Shown piece by piece: positions 1 through 7,771 of a stretch of 23,660 nucleotides of DNA (the first letter of the stretch is position 1; every line of letters begins with the position of its first letter). The translations under genes and the position numbers were made by a program. The notes beneath the pieces are model-generated. The model was not told the DNA's origin, did no database searches, and worked only from the letters and a program-made list of their open reading frames with translations. The stretch covers positions 1-23,660 of the forward strand of contig QWOR01000274.1 in NCBI GenBank assembly GCA_003669575.1, in the 5' to 3' direction. Source of the stretch: Planctomycetota bacterium (GTDB taxonomy: Bacteria > Planctomycetota > Planctomycetia > Planctomycetales > Planctomycetaceae).

Positions 1-2
1 CG

Positions 3-251
3 CAATCGTCACTGATGTGCCAGGTCCCCGGCCTACGTGGACACGATGCGCAGCTGTTGGTCGCTTGTGACATCACGACTCCTGAACAGATTCGAAGCTA
101 CTCCCCATCTGATCTGCTGGCCGTCGTCGGACCATTTGCGGAGAGTCGGGAAGGCCAGCGGATGCTGAGATCAGCGAACGCTCCCGACCTCGACGAGGTC
201 CAGAACTGGATCAGCTGGGCCCGAGAGGCTCGTCACCTGAAAGTGGCTTGA
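3..251 (+). CDS. DUF4332 domain protein, C-terminal fragment (5' end outside window)
   Basis: The reading frame is open through the left edge of the window, so this is the 3' end of a longer gene; an internal Met lies at 15 but is probably not the start. The visible ~80 residues resemble the second half of a DUF4332 domain, a helix-hairpin-helix-like fold common in planctomycetes. A C-x-VPGL segment is followed by DAQLLVA, a T-x-E-Q helix, an SPSDLLAVV helix and a final helix with V-x-x-WI-x-WA. In related folds VPG-type hairpins contact nucleic acid, but no activity can be assigned from this fragment. The stop is followed within 20 bp by a hairpin terminator shared with the convergent serA gene. 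Family assignment is from recognition of the motif pattern only. Confidence 0.68.
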   Translation, partial: QSSLMCQVPGLRGHDAQLLVACDITTPEQIRSYSPSDLLAVVGPFAESREGQRMLRSANAPDLDEVQNWISWAREARHLKVA

Positions 252-270
252 GCGTCCACTGGCGAAACAA

Positions 271-311
271 AAAACGTCGCTGCATTTGTGGACGCAGCGA
301 CGTTTTCTTTT
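271..311. terminator. Bidirectional rho-independent terminator between the DUF4332 gene and serA
   Basis: A perfect 13-bp stem (271-283 pairs with 294-306) encloses a 10-nt loop. An A-rich flank lies on the left and a T-rich flank on the right, so it reads as a hairpin plus U-tract on both strands. It lies between two convergent genes, 20 bp past the stop at 251 and 40 bp from the serA stop at 351, so it can end transcription from both sides. Confidence 0.87.
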
Positions 312-350
312 TGCACCTGGTTACCGTCCGCCCGCTTCGGGCGATGCCGG

Positions 351-1985
351 TTAAATCCCGAGCTGGGGCAGTGAGGCACCCGCCTTCGGCAGCTTGACGA
401 GTTGGACTCCGGTGACATCCGGATGAGCCTGGATTTCGGCGATCACGGCGGCGGATGGCTCGTTGTCGAGGTTCAGGATGGCGATCGACTTGCCACCGGG
501 GGCACTCTGCTCGCGTCCCAGAGCCATGCACGAGATATTGATATTGTGCTTGCCGAGCGCGGTGCCAATGGCCCCGATCAAGCCCGGCACGTCACGGTGC
601 CGGTAGACGAACATCAGACCATCGAGGTACGCGTCCATCTGGTAATTGTCGAGCTTCACCAGACGCAGGAACTCGGTGCCGAACATCGTGCCCGAGGCAG
701 AGAGTTCTCCATCGTCAGTCAGGATCGTGGCAGTGACGAGCGTCGAGAAGGCGCCGGCCTTGGCCTCGGTGCTGGTCGCGATGTTCAGTCCACGGTCCTT
801 GGCGACGACTTCCGCGTTGACGATGTTCACGCCGCTGTCGAGAGCCGCTTCCATCAGGCCGGTGGTGAACGCGTTCGATAACAGCTTGACGGGCTTCGCC
901 GTGGCTTCGCCTCGCAGCTGGATCTTGGCCCCACGAATCGCCTTGCCCTGGCTCAGCTGAGCCAGCAACAGGCCGAGGCGGTAGGACAGGTCGAGGTACG
1001 GCTTGACCAGCTGCATCTCGCTGGAGGAGATGCTGGTCATGTTGACCGCGCTGCTGATTTCGTTGCGAACGAGGAAGGCGGTGATGAGTTCGGCCGCTTC
1101 GATGGCCACCTGTTCTTGTGCTTCGTCGGTCGATGCTCCCAAGTGCGGGGTGCAGAGCACCTGCTTGAGCTTGGGCAGGCGGTCTTCCGGCTTGATTGGC
1201 TCATTGGTGTAGACGTCGACGGCTGCTCCGGCGACGTGTCCCGACTCGATGGCATCGGCAAGAGCATTCTCATCGATGATGCCGCCGCGGGCACAGTTCA
1301 CCAGCCGGACACCCTTCTTCATCGAAGCGAGCCGGGCGGCGTTAATCATCCCCAGCGTCTCGGGAGTGGCTGGAGTGTGTACGGTCAGGAAGTCGCACTT
1401 CGGGATCATCTGGTCGATGTCGCGATAGAGCTCGATGCCGAGTTCCGCAGCTCGTTCGTTGGAGAGGAACGGGTCGTAACCCATGACCTTCATCTCCAAA
1501 CCCTGAGCCCGTTTCGCCACCGACAGACCGATCCGGCCCAGGCCGATGATCGCGATCGTCTTGCCAGCCAGCTGAACCCCGGTGTAGCTCTTGCGATCCC
1601 ACTTGCCTTCGCGGACTGATTGCGATGCGGGGCCGATGTGACGCGCCATCGCCATCAACATCGCGACGGTCAGTTCAGCGGTACTGGTCGTGTTCCCCGC
1701 CGGGGTGTTCATGACGATGATCCCCTGCCGCGTGGCAGCTGCGAGATCAATCGTGTCAACACCGACACCGGCCCGGACGATGACCTTCAGCCGGGTCTGA
1801 CCTTCGAGGGCGGCAGCGGGGAGCTTGGTGGCACTGCGGACGATAATGCCGTCGGCCTGGGAAAGTTCTTTCCGCAGCTCTTCGAGCGAGCCGACCGACT
1901 TGTTGACGACCTCGATCCCGGGGGTCTGTTCGAGAATCTGGAGTCCAGCCTTGGAGAGATTGTCAGTGATCAGTACGCGAAACAT
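351..1985 (-). CDS. serA: D-3-phosphoglycerate dehydrogenase, long (ASB + ACT) form
   Basis: Catalyses NAD-dependent oxidation of 3-phosphoglycerate to 3-phosphohydroxypyruvate, the first step of serine synthesis, in the cytoplasm. The 544-aa protein has the long type I architecture. The Rossmann motif GLGRIG is at residues 148-153, with catalytic R233 (NCARGG), E262 (TNEP) and H281 (TPHLGAST). A middle allosteric substrate-binding-like domain follows, then a C-terminal ACT domain of about 80 residues that in this family senses serine. The start is set at MFRVLITDN because the family begins there; an in-frame Met 19 codons upstream would add a non-homologous basic leader. No clear Shine-Dalgarno site is visible. 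A weak promoter-like pair (TCGACC, 16 nt, TATGCT on the minus strand) lies at 2079-2106. The gene stands alone, 277 bp downstream of the rhomboid gene. Confidence 0.96.
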   Translation of the reverse strand: MFRVLITDNLSKAGLQILEQTPGIEVVNKSVGSLEELRKELSQADGIIVRSATKLPAAALEGQTRLKVIVRAGVGVDTIDLAAATRQGIIVMNTPAGNTTSTAELTVAMLMAMARHIGPASQSVREGKWDRKSYTGVQLAGKTIAIIGLGRIGLSVAKRAQGLEMKVMGYDPFLSNERAAELGIELYRDIDQMIPKCDFLTVHTPATPETLGMINAARLASMKKGVRLVNCARGGIIDENALADAIESGHVAGAAVDVYTNEPIKPEDRLPKLKQVLCTPHLGASTDEAQEQVAIEAAELITAFLVRNEISSAVNMTSISSSEMQLVKPYLDLSYRLGLLLAQLSQGKAIRGAKIQLRGEATAKPVKLLSNAFTTGLMEAALDSGVNIVNAEVVAKDRGLNIATSTEAKAGAFSTLVTATILTDDGELSASGTMFGTEFLRLVKLDNYQMDAYLDGLMFVYRHRDVPGLIGAIGTALGKHNINISCMALGREQSAPGGKSIAILNLDNEPSAAVIAEIQAHPDVTGVQLVKLPKAGASLPQLGI

Positions 1986-2262
1986 GGGCGAATTCCGGGT
2001 GGGGTCGGGTCGCGACCGCCTGTGGGACAATGACTTCAGCACGAATCGATCGAGATAATCGCTCTCCGAAGTCTCCGTAGCATAGAGAAAACCAGCAATC
2101 GGTCGAGTATCGGGACCGCTTCGCCCCCTCGCGGTTCGCCGTTCGATCGGTTTCGCGGGGGTTTTCCAGCTTTCGGGAATGAAACTTCGGCCAATTCCGC
2201 TGCCGGTTTGATCACGCGGTACATATCAGAATGAATGAATCAGTCGACTTTGAAATCAAACA

Positions 2263-3183
2263 TCAACGTTGGTTCACATAACGACGCCAGATGCGGGGGA
2301 TCAGGGGAATCATGGCGAGAGCCATCCCCGCGAACAGACCCGAAAAGTGAGCCGTGTTGGCGATGCGACCAAAGAGTCCAAACAGACACAAGACACCAAA
2401 CAGCAGGAACTGGATCACGAAACTCCGGTCCAGTGCCACCCCATAGTCTGGAGCAAACCTCGACTTCATCCACAAGTACCCAAAGAGTCCGAAGTCGACG
2501 CCTGACATTCCGCCAAACGAGGGCCCCGACTTGAGGAACTGGGAGAAGTTCGACACCAGCGCGATCACCAGCACTATCCCCAGAAACCGCCATGAACCGC
2601 TACGCTGTTCAATGGCCCGTCCAAAGGTCAGCGTGGCTGACATATTGAACAGCAGGTGCAGTGGTCCAAAGTGCAGGAATATGGGCGCAATCCATCGGTA
2701 ATACTGCCGTTTGGCGAAGACACCCCAGATACTGTCGTACGAGATACGATTGGCAAACTCGTCGAACTGATATTCCGCGAACTGGAAGTGCGAAACCGCG
2801 TTTTCGTCCGACCCCAGGCGGGTGATCACCGCCACCAGAATCGACAGGAGAATCAGGCCAGCGGTGACCGGGATTTGGGTCTGCACACCGGCCCAGCGCT
2901 GGGCCATCTGGATTTGCTGTTTGCGGGCCGCGATATCAGCGTTCACGCGCTGTTCGCGTAACGCGTTCGCTTTCTCAGCCACTGCGGCATATTGCGGGTC
3001 GGTGGGATTCTCGCGGAACTTCGCGAACTCTTCGCGGGCCTGGGGCAATTGATCTTCGTTATGGATCCAGATCGACCATTCCGATCCGTCCCGTTCCACC
3101 TTGGTTGTGATCCCCTGGGCATACAAATAGTCATGCAGCAGGGACGCTGATTCAGGGTCTGTCAGTGTTCCGAGGCGTCGCAT
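2263..3183 (-). CDS. Rhomboid-family intramembrane serine protease, GlpG-like
   Basis: Predicted to cleave transmembrane substrates within the inner membrane. The first ~80 residues form a GlpG-type cytosolic domain (begins MRRLGTLTDPESA, then a charged DQLPQAREEF helix). A basic linker and about six membrane segments follow. The rhomboid signature is complete: H176 and N180 in HFGPLHLLFN (oxyanion side), nucleophile S227 in GGMSG, and general base H279 in NTAHFSG. The length of 306 aa is close to E. coli GlpG. The start at 3183 is chosen by homology to the GlpG N-terminus; an in-frame Met 30 codons upstream gives a low-complexity Gly/Arg leader. No strong Shine-Dalgarno site is seen. UbiD-like and serA genes flank it on the same strand with spacers of 138 and 277 bp, so co-transcription is uncertain. 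The substrate is unknown. Confidence 0.93.
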   Translation of the reverse strand: MRRLGTLTDPESASLLHDYLYAQGITTKVERDGSEWSIWIHNEDQLPQAREEFAKFRENPTDPQYAAVAEKANALREQRVNADIAARKQQIQMAQRWAGVQTQIPVTAGLILLSILVAVITRLGSDENAVSHFQFAEYQFDEFANRISYDSIWGVFAKRQYYRWIAPIFLHFGPLHLLFNMSATLTFGRAIEQRSGSWRFLGIVLVIALVSNFSQFLKSGPSFGGMSGVDFGLFGYLWMKSRFAPDYGVALDRSFVIQFLLFGVLCLFGLFGRIANTAHFSGLFAGMALAMIPLIPRIWRRYVNQR

Positions 3184-3299
3184 AGTTCTTAGGAATCCGG
3201 GGGTGTCGTTCCCCGTGAGGTTAGCTGGCGGGCCACCTCGACCGCAAGAAGCCCCCGCGAACGAATGTCTCATCCCAGGCAGGGCTCGCTCTCGATGCG

Positions 3300-3329
3300 C
3301 TCAACGCTTAACTCTCATCCCTCAACGCT
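3300..3329. repeat. Short direct repeat spanning the 3' end of the ubiD-like gene
   Basis: The 9-mer CTCAACGCT occurs at 3300-3308 and again at 3321-3329, separated by a pyrimidine-rich spacer (TAACTCTCATCC). The second copy overlaps the stop codon of the UbiD-family gene (3322-3324). It has the look of a degenerate tandem spacer repeat and no further copies were seen in the window. Confidence 0.4.
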
Positions 3330-4776
3330 CCCCCCGAATACTTCTCCAGAAGATCGCAGCAGCTTCACGCGACTCGGGCGTCAGGTCCGCGAGCTCAATC
3401 CATTCGCCGGTACGCGGGTCGGGCTTGCGAGTCGCATCGATCAGGAGGGTGCCCGCGCGGGAGAGGTCGTGGCAGGCCCGGTGAGACGAATCTCGCACAG
3501 TGGTCACCGTCAGAAAGTCGCTTACCGGGTCCGACATCTGCGCAACATGCTGCCATACGGTCGACGAATCGTGGATCGCGACATCTTCATCGACGCCGAT
3601 CAGCAGCATGACATCGGCCAGCGCGGGCCATTGAGCGAGACCCTGCAGGATCCGGCGAGCGTGGCCGGGAAAGCGAGTTCGCAGGCCCACAAACGCAATC
3701 CGTCGCCCCTGACCATCGCGGCTGAACTGAAACGTCTGTACTCCGGGATGAATCCGCCGCATGACCGGCAGGAGTAGTTGAGAGAGCAGGGGGGCCCACG
3801 CCGCTTCCTCGGAGTTCCCCGATGCATGCACCACATACGGCAGTACCGGCTGCGAACGATGCGTCACAGCTGTGACTCGAATGACGGCGAGGCGTTGCCT
3901 TGTAACGAGCAAGCCGGAGGGAGAGGCCACGGTTCCCTGCGCGGCGTCGATTTCCTGGGGGTCGATGTACCCTTCAACCAGAAAATCAGCGTCGGCAGGT
4001 CCCTCCAGCTCGAGGGTGCGACCTCGAACCACGTTCAACGTCTGTTCCCGCAGGACGCTTGCGAGCTGGCAGGCGTCGGTATCGGGAATACCCGGTAACT
4101 GAGCCGCCAGATGCAGCAGCGGGTCTCCGCCGATCGAGATCATGACCGGCGTCGGTTGATTCTGATTCCGGTACTCATCGACGATGTCGGGCCCGCGATC
4201 GGTCAGCGGCCAGTGCACCAGCAGTGACTGCGGCCCGCCGACCTCGAGCACCGGGGCACTGATCCACTTTAACCCTGTCTCGGGCGAGGTCAGCCATAGC
4301 TGGGCGCAGGTCGCCGTCGGACCCGTCTCACCGGGGAAGCTTCGAGGAAACGGCAGCTCGTGCAGATTGATATCACGACCGAGTCGGGCGACCTGCTGGG
4401 AGAACGCAGTCTTCTGAGAACGCGGGACCAGCTTTGCCAGCCGGGCAAAGACCGGAGCGAACTTGGAATCGGCAGTCGCATCGGGGACGCGCGGGGTCAG
4501 CCATTCATCGAGCCGCTGCCCCGCTGCCTCAAAGCTCTCGTCTCCCAGGGCCAGCAACACACGTCCAGGCGTCCCCAGCAGGTTGGTCACGACCGGGACG
4601 CGGCTCCCTTTGACGGATTCAAACAGAACCGCGGGACCACCCAGCGCGTCCGACCGGCGGGCCTCGCTGGTGATTGCGGAGATCTGGTGGCGCGGATCGA
4701 TCTCCTGCGGGATCCGCACCAGTTCCCCGGTGTGGGCCAGCTTTTGAAGGAAATCGCTCAGCTGATCAAAGGCCAT
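3322..4776 (-). CDS. Divergent UbiD-family decarboxylase-like protein
   Basis: The 484-aa protein is colinear with UbiD-family (de)carboxylases, closest in look to the MqnP/SCO4490-type branch. It opens with an F-x-x-L-x-x-G-E-L-x-R-I region, then GGPAVLFE at 46-53, the IGGDP segment at 215-219, and PADADFLVEGYI near 260-271. Canonical members use prenylated FMN and a metal to decarboxylate aromatic or alpha,beta-unsaturated acids. Aligned by eye, several key positions differ: prFMN/metal Asn becomes W171, catalytic Arg becomes V176, the metal Glu becomes N248, and the first catalytic Glu becomes D264. H188 and E268 are kept. It may therefore have a changed reaction or none. The start ATG has an AGGGA element 8 nt upstream. 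It lies 26 bp downstream of the sugar isomerase-like gene, so the two are probably co-transcribed. Fold assignment is firm; activity is not. Confidence 0.83.
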   Translation of the reverse strand: MAFDQLSDFLQKLAHTGELVRIPQEIDPRHQISAITSEARRSDALGGPAVLFESVKGSRVPVVTNLLGTPGRVLLALGDESFEAAGQRLDEWLTPRVPDATADSKFAPVFARLAKLVPRSQKTAFSQQVARLGRDINLHELPFPRSFPGETGPTATCAQLWLTSPETGLKWISAPVLEVGGPQSLLVHWPLTDRGPDIVDEYRNQNQPTPVMISIGGDPLLHLAAQLPGIPDTDACQLASVLREQTLNVVRGRTLELEGPADADFLVEGYIDPQEIDAAQGTVASPSGLLVTRQRLAVIRVTAVTHRSQPVLPYVVHASGNSEEAAWAPLLSQLLLPVMRRIHPGVQTFQFSRDGQGRRIAFVGLRTRFPGHARRILQGLAQWPALADVMLLIGVDEDVAIHDSSTVWQHVAQMSDPVSDFLTVTTVRDSSHRACHDLSRAGTLLIDATRKPDPRTGEWIELADLTPESREAAAIFWRSIRGER

Positions 4777-4802
4777 GGCTCATCCCTGAAGCGACGACAC
4801 TT

Positions 4803-5759
4803 TTACTCCATCGCCTTCGCGATGATGGCCCGCACCTTGGCAGCACCGGTCTTACAGACTTCCAACGCGTCCTGTTCCCACAGCGCCTTATTGAACAGCT
4901 CCAGCGACAGTGCGCAGCTGACGCCATTCGAGCGGAGCCCCTTGAGGATCTGCACGATCGGACAATCACCATCGCCGGGGTAAACACGGTCGCTGTCGTT
5001 CAGAGTGGTCCTCTCGCGGGCGGGATAGTCGTTGATGTGGAAGACGTGAATCGCGTTCTTCGACAGGAGGTTCAGCCCCTCGAAGGACGACCCGCCACGA
5101 TAGAGGTGATAGAAGTCGGGCAGCAGACAGGCTGCGGGGTGTCCCGCTTCCACGATCACAGAGACGGTCTCGGCCAGACGGGACAGGTTCTTGGAGAAGC
5201 CCCAGACTTCGGCCATCGGGACAACGCCCATACTGACGCCGACTTCGAGAGCGGCGCGGTAACGTTCGGCGACGACCCGCAGATCCATGACCTGTGCATT
5301 GGCGTCATGAGCCCCGACGGGCGGAGCTGCCATGCGGGAGCCGCCCAGCGCGAGGATCATCTCGGAGTCTCGCTTGAGTTCCTCAATCCCGGCCTTGCGT
5401 TCGGATTCGCTGTCGACGATCCACTTCGCAAAGCCGATCGCGCTTTCGACGGTCATGTTCGCATCGTCGAGCATTTTTCGCAGTTCGGAGAGCTTGCCGC
5501 CGCTCTCGATGTAGGCCTTCAAGTCGCCAATCCACGGCTCGATCCCTTCAAAGCCCGCCTGAGCGGCGACCTGGATCTGCTTGTCGACCGTCAGCTTCTG
5601 GCCGCGAATGGTGCTGGTATTGAGGCAGACCCGAAATGGACCTGGATTCGACTTCGCCACGTTGATCTCCGCTTGTAGCTCTGGGGCAAGACCTGCCCCC
5701 ACACATCCGATCGCAGCTGCGGCAAGCCAGTCTCGCCGCGTCACTTCACCGAACAACAT
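4803..5759 (-). CDS. Tat-exported sugar phosphate isomerase/epimerase-like TIM barrel
   Basis: The 318-aa protein belongs to the AP endonuclease 2/xylose isomerase-like TIM-barrel superfamily. It begins with a twin-arginine signal (TRRDWL, then an Ala/Gly-rich hydrophobic stretch ending near LQA, residue ~30), so it is expected in the periplasm or paryphoplasm. Barrel metal-ligand candidates are a Glu in the MAEVWGF strand, Asp and His in LLPDFYH, His in VFHINDYP, and Glu in LSLELFN. Such proteins usually isomerise or epimerise sugars or polyols; the substrate cannot be read from the sequence. The start is supported by AGGAG 6 nt upstream of the ATG. The stop is 26 bp from the UbiD-like gene, which suggests an operon. 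Planctomycetes encode many exported members of this family. Confidence 0.86.
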   Translation of the reverse strand: MLFGEVTRRDWLAAAAIGCVGAGLAPELQAEINVAKSNPGPFRVCLNTSTIRGQKLTVDKQIQVAAQAGFEGIEPWIGDLKAYIESGGKLSELRKMLDDANMTVESAIGFAKWIVDSESERKAGIEELKRDSEMILALGGSRMAAPPVGAHDANAQVMDLRVVAERYRAALEVGVSMGVVPMAEVWGFSKNLSRLAETVSVIVEAGHPAACLLPDFYHLYRGGSSFEGLNLLSKNAIHVFHINDYPARERTTLNDSDRVYPGDGDCPIVQILKGLRSNGVSCALSLELFNKALWEQDALEVCKTGAAKVRAIIAKAME

Positions 5760-5883
5760 ACATCACTCCTGCGAAACAGGTCGATGACCGACCAGATGGA
5801 AGACATCGTGGCAGGCCGGTGCGAGCGACGCAATCAAGTGGGGCCTGATCCGCTTGTGGTGAGCCAAGTGAGATCTTGAAGAT

Positions 5884-5905
5884 GACAGACAGGAATGTCT
5901 GTCCT
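5884..5905. repeat. Dispersed palindromic repeat, copy 1
   Basis: A perfect 8-bp inverted repeat (GACAGACA, loop GGAA, TGTCTGTC) lies at 5884-5903 in the glgA to isomerase spacer. The reverse complement of 5887-5905 matches 10638-10656 at 18 of 19 positions. Two copies in unrelated spacers point to a dispersed REP-like element. No T-tract follows, so it is not a typical terminator. Confidence 0.6.
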
Positions 5906-5928
5906 GCTCAAACGGAAGCCGATCCCGC

Positions 5929-7398
5929 TTATCTCACTCGCGAGCGAGCGCTGTCGTAGATCCTGACGTAGTCCGCCGCACTGTGAGCCCAAGACCAGTC
6001 GCGACTCATGCCGTTCTTGATCAACCGGTTCCAGGTGGGCTTGTCGTGCTGGAAGACTCCGACCGCTTTCCAGACGCACGCGAGGAAGGCTTCCGAGGTG
6101 TACTGCGTGAACTTGAAGCCGTTGCCAGTCCGATTGCCCATCGACTCGGGGGTACAGTCGACCACTGAGTCAGCCAGCCCTCCCACATTACTGACGATCG
6201 GCGGACTGCCGTAGGCGAGGCTATACATCTGATTGAGTCCACATGGCTCGAACTGGCTCGGCATCAGGAAGGCATCGATCCCCGCTTCGATGCGGTGGGC
6301 CAGTGCTTCGTTAAAACCGACGACCGAGGCGACCTTATTCGGGAATTGATTCTTGAGTTCCTGCAGCCAGTTTTCGTACTTCAGTTCGCCAGCCCCCAGA
6401 CAGATGAACTGGATGTCAGCCCGGAAGAGTTCGGCGGCACGAGCGGCGATGAGCCCCAGGCCCTTCTGGTCGGTCAGTCGCGAGACAACGCCGAGCAGCA
6501 TGCTGTCGGGCTTCTGTGGCAGGCCGACTTCGCGCTGCAGCGCCGCCTTGCAGGCCGCCTTGCCCTCCTTCACTGTGTCGAGGGTATATCGTTGGGCGAG
6601 CGCGGCATCGGTCGCGGGGTTCCATTCGGTCGTATCGACACCATTCAAAATCCCGCACAGGGCATCACCGCGTGCGAGCAGCGAAGGATCGAGGCCGTAC
6701 CCAAACTCGGGCTGACAGATCTCGCGGGCATAGGTCGGGCTGACGGTGTTCACGATCTCCGACATCGCGATGCCCGCCTTGAGCATGTTCAGCTCGCCGT
6801 AGTACTCCAGCTGTCGCCAGTTGAAGAGATCCCAGCGGAGCCCCGAATGCTTGTAGTCCCACCAGGGAAACCGCCCCTGAAACGCCATGTTATGGATCGT
6901 GAAAACGCTGGCTGTCTTCTGGAACCAGGGCTGGAGCCGGTACTCGCTGGCCAGCAAGGCCGGGATCAGTCCGGTCTGCCAGTCGTTGGCATGCACGATA
7001 TCGGGCTGCAGATCGAGGAAACGTGCGGCTTCGAGGACAGCCCGCGAGAAGAAGCTGAAACGTTCCGCGTTATCTGCGTAATCGTGGCCTTTCTCGAGGT
7101 ACAGCCCCGCCCGGTCAAAGTAACTGGGCTGATCGATCAACAGGACTCGAACCTGGGAACCCGGCAGAGTCGTCGATCGAATCTCGGCTTCAACTCGCTT
7201 TTCGCCGACGGGAATGATCAGTTTGCCCACCGGCTCCCCGGCGAGGTTCGGTTTGATGGTCTTGCGGTAGTAGGGGAGAGCCAGCGTGACTTCATGGCCG
7301 AGCCCCGCGAGGGCTTTCGAGAGACCCGATGCGACATCGGCCAGTCCCCCCGTCTTGGCAAACGGATTGGCTTCCGAAGCGACCATCAGAATTCGCAT
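5929..7398 (-). CDS. glgA: Glycogen synthase (ADP-glucose type)
   Basis: Transfers glucose from ADP-glucose to the growing alpha-1,4-glucan; GT5 family, cytoplasmic. The 489-aa length is normal. The N-terminal domain carries the nucleotide-sugar loop KTGGLADV at 15-22. HANDWQTGLIP lies at 136-146, SRLTDQKG at 306-313, and the C-terminal catalytic motif SQFEPCGLNQMYSLAYG, with E384, at 381-397. The C-terminus has the usual WSWAHSAADY segment. The ATG at 7398 is preceded by AGGGAG about 8 nt upstream, a strong ribosome site that fixes the start. No other glycogen gene (glgB, glgC or glgP) lies in the window. The FmdB-like gene is 142 bp upstream on the same strand. Confidence 0.97.
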   Translation of the reverse strand: MRILMVASEANPFAKTGGLADVASGLSKALAGLGHEVTLALPYYRKTIKPNLAGEPVGKLIIPVGEKRVEAEIRSTTLPGSQVRVLLIDQPSYFDRAGLYLEKGHDYADNAERFSFFSRAVLEAARFLDLQPDIVHANDWQTGLIPALLASEYRLQPWFQKTASVFTIHNMAFQGRFPWWDYKHSGLRWDLFNWRQLEYYGELNMLKAGIAMSEIVNTVSPTYAREICQPEFGYGLDPSLLARGDALCGILNGVDTTEWNPATDAALAQRYTLDTVKEGKAACKAALQREVGLPQKPDSMLLGVVSRLTDQKGLGLIAARAAELFRADIQFICLGAGELKYENWLQELKNQFPNKVASVVGFNEALAHRIEAGIDAFLMPSQFEPCGLNQMYSLAYGSPPIVSNVGGLADSVVDCTPESMGNRTGNGFKFTQYTSEAFLACVWKAVGVFQHDKPTWNRLIKNGMSRDWSWAHSAADYVRIYDSARSRVR

Positions 7399-7540
7399 GC
7401 TTTGTCTCCCTGTTTCTCGATCCGTCTTAAACCGGTCCTGCCGATCGCAAGCCGATCAGCGGGGGTGGCCAACTTGCCTTGGCCCCAAGTATTCCTCGCC
7501 GGCGCTGCGGGCTACTCAGAGAATGCAAACCGCATTAGTC

Positions 7541-7771
7541 CTAAGCATGCCTGCAGCCAGCACCACAGCTGTGCTGACCGGGCGGCGGCGAGCATTGACC
7601 CATGACAGGGAGTGAGCGACTCCCGCCTCCTGCGACGTGACCTGCAGGGGCACTCATGAGTTTGTCCACGGTCTTGGCCTGGCAATGGGGGCAGGCGGGC
7701 ATTTCATCCCTTCGGACGAGTTCCTCGAACTGGCGACCGCATTTGCGGCACTCAAAGTCAAACATCGGCAT
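7541..7771 (-). CDS. FmdB-type zinc ribbon protein with Cys-rich tail
   Basis: A 76-aa protein with the FmdB-family zinc ribbon: MPMFDFECRKCG with C8/C11 and CPHC with C27/C30. FEELV and K-x-x-D-K-L-M-S segments are typical of the family. These small proteins are often called putative regulators after FmdB of Methylophilus, but their role is poorly known. A flexible Gly/Ser/Pro stretch leads to a second cluster (C60, C69, C73, H75) near the C-terminus that could bind another metal. The start at 7771 is set by the family N-terminus and by GGAG 7 nt upstream; a longer in-frame reading upstream has no homology. It is the first gene of the minus-strand run that continues into glgA. Confidence 0.88.
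   Translation of the reverse strand: MPMFDFECRKCGRQFEELVRRDEMPACPHCQAKTVDKLMSAPAGHVAGGGSRSLPVMGQCSPPPGQHSCGAGCRHA

Noticed and set aside
2124..2165. GC-rich CCCCC/GGGGG hairpin followed by TTTT on the plus strand upstream of serA
   Set aside because: The arms pair only with a bulge and a ~20-nt loop, and the T-run is on the wrong strand for ending the rhomboid transcript.
4674..5678. Long plus-strand open frame (334 codons) opposite the isomerase-like and UbiD-like genes
   Set aside because: It is the antisense of two well-supported genes with clear family motifs; the predicted peptide has no recognisable domain.
6295..7605. Long plus-strand open frame (436 codons) opposite glgA
   Set aside because: Antisense shadow in GC-rich sequence; glgA on the other strand has all expected motifs and a strong ribosome site.
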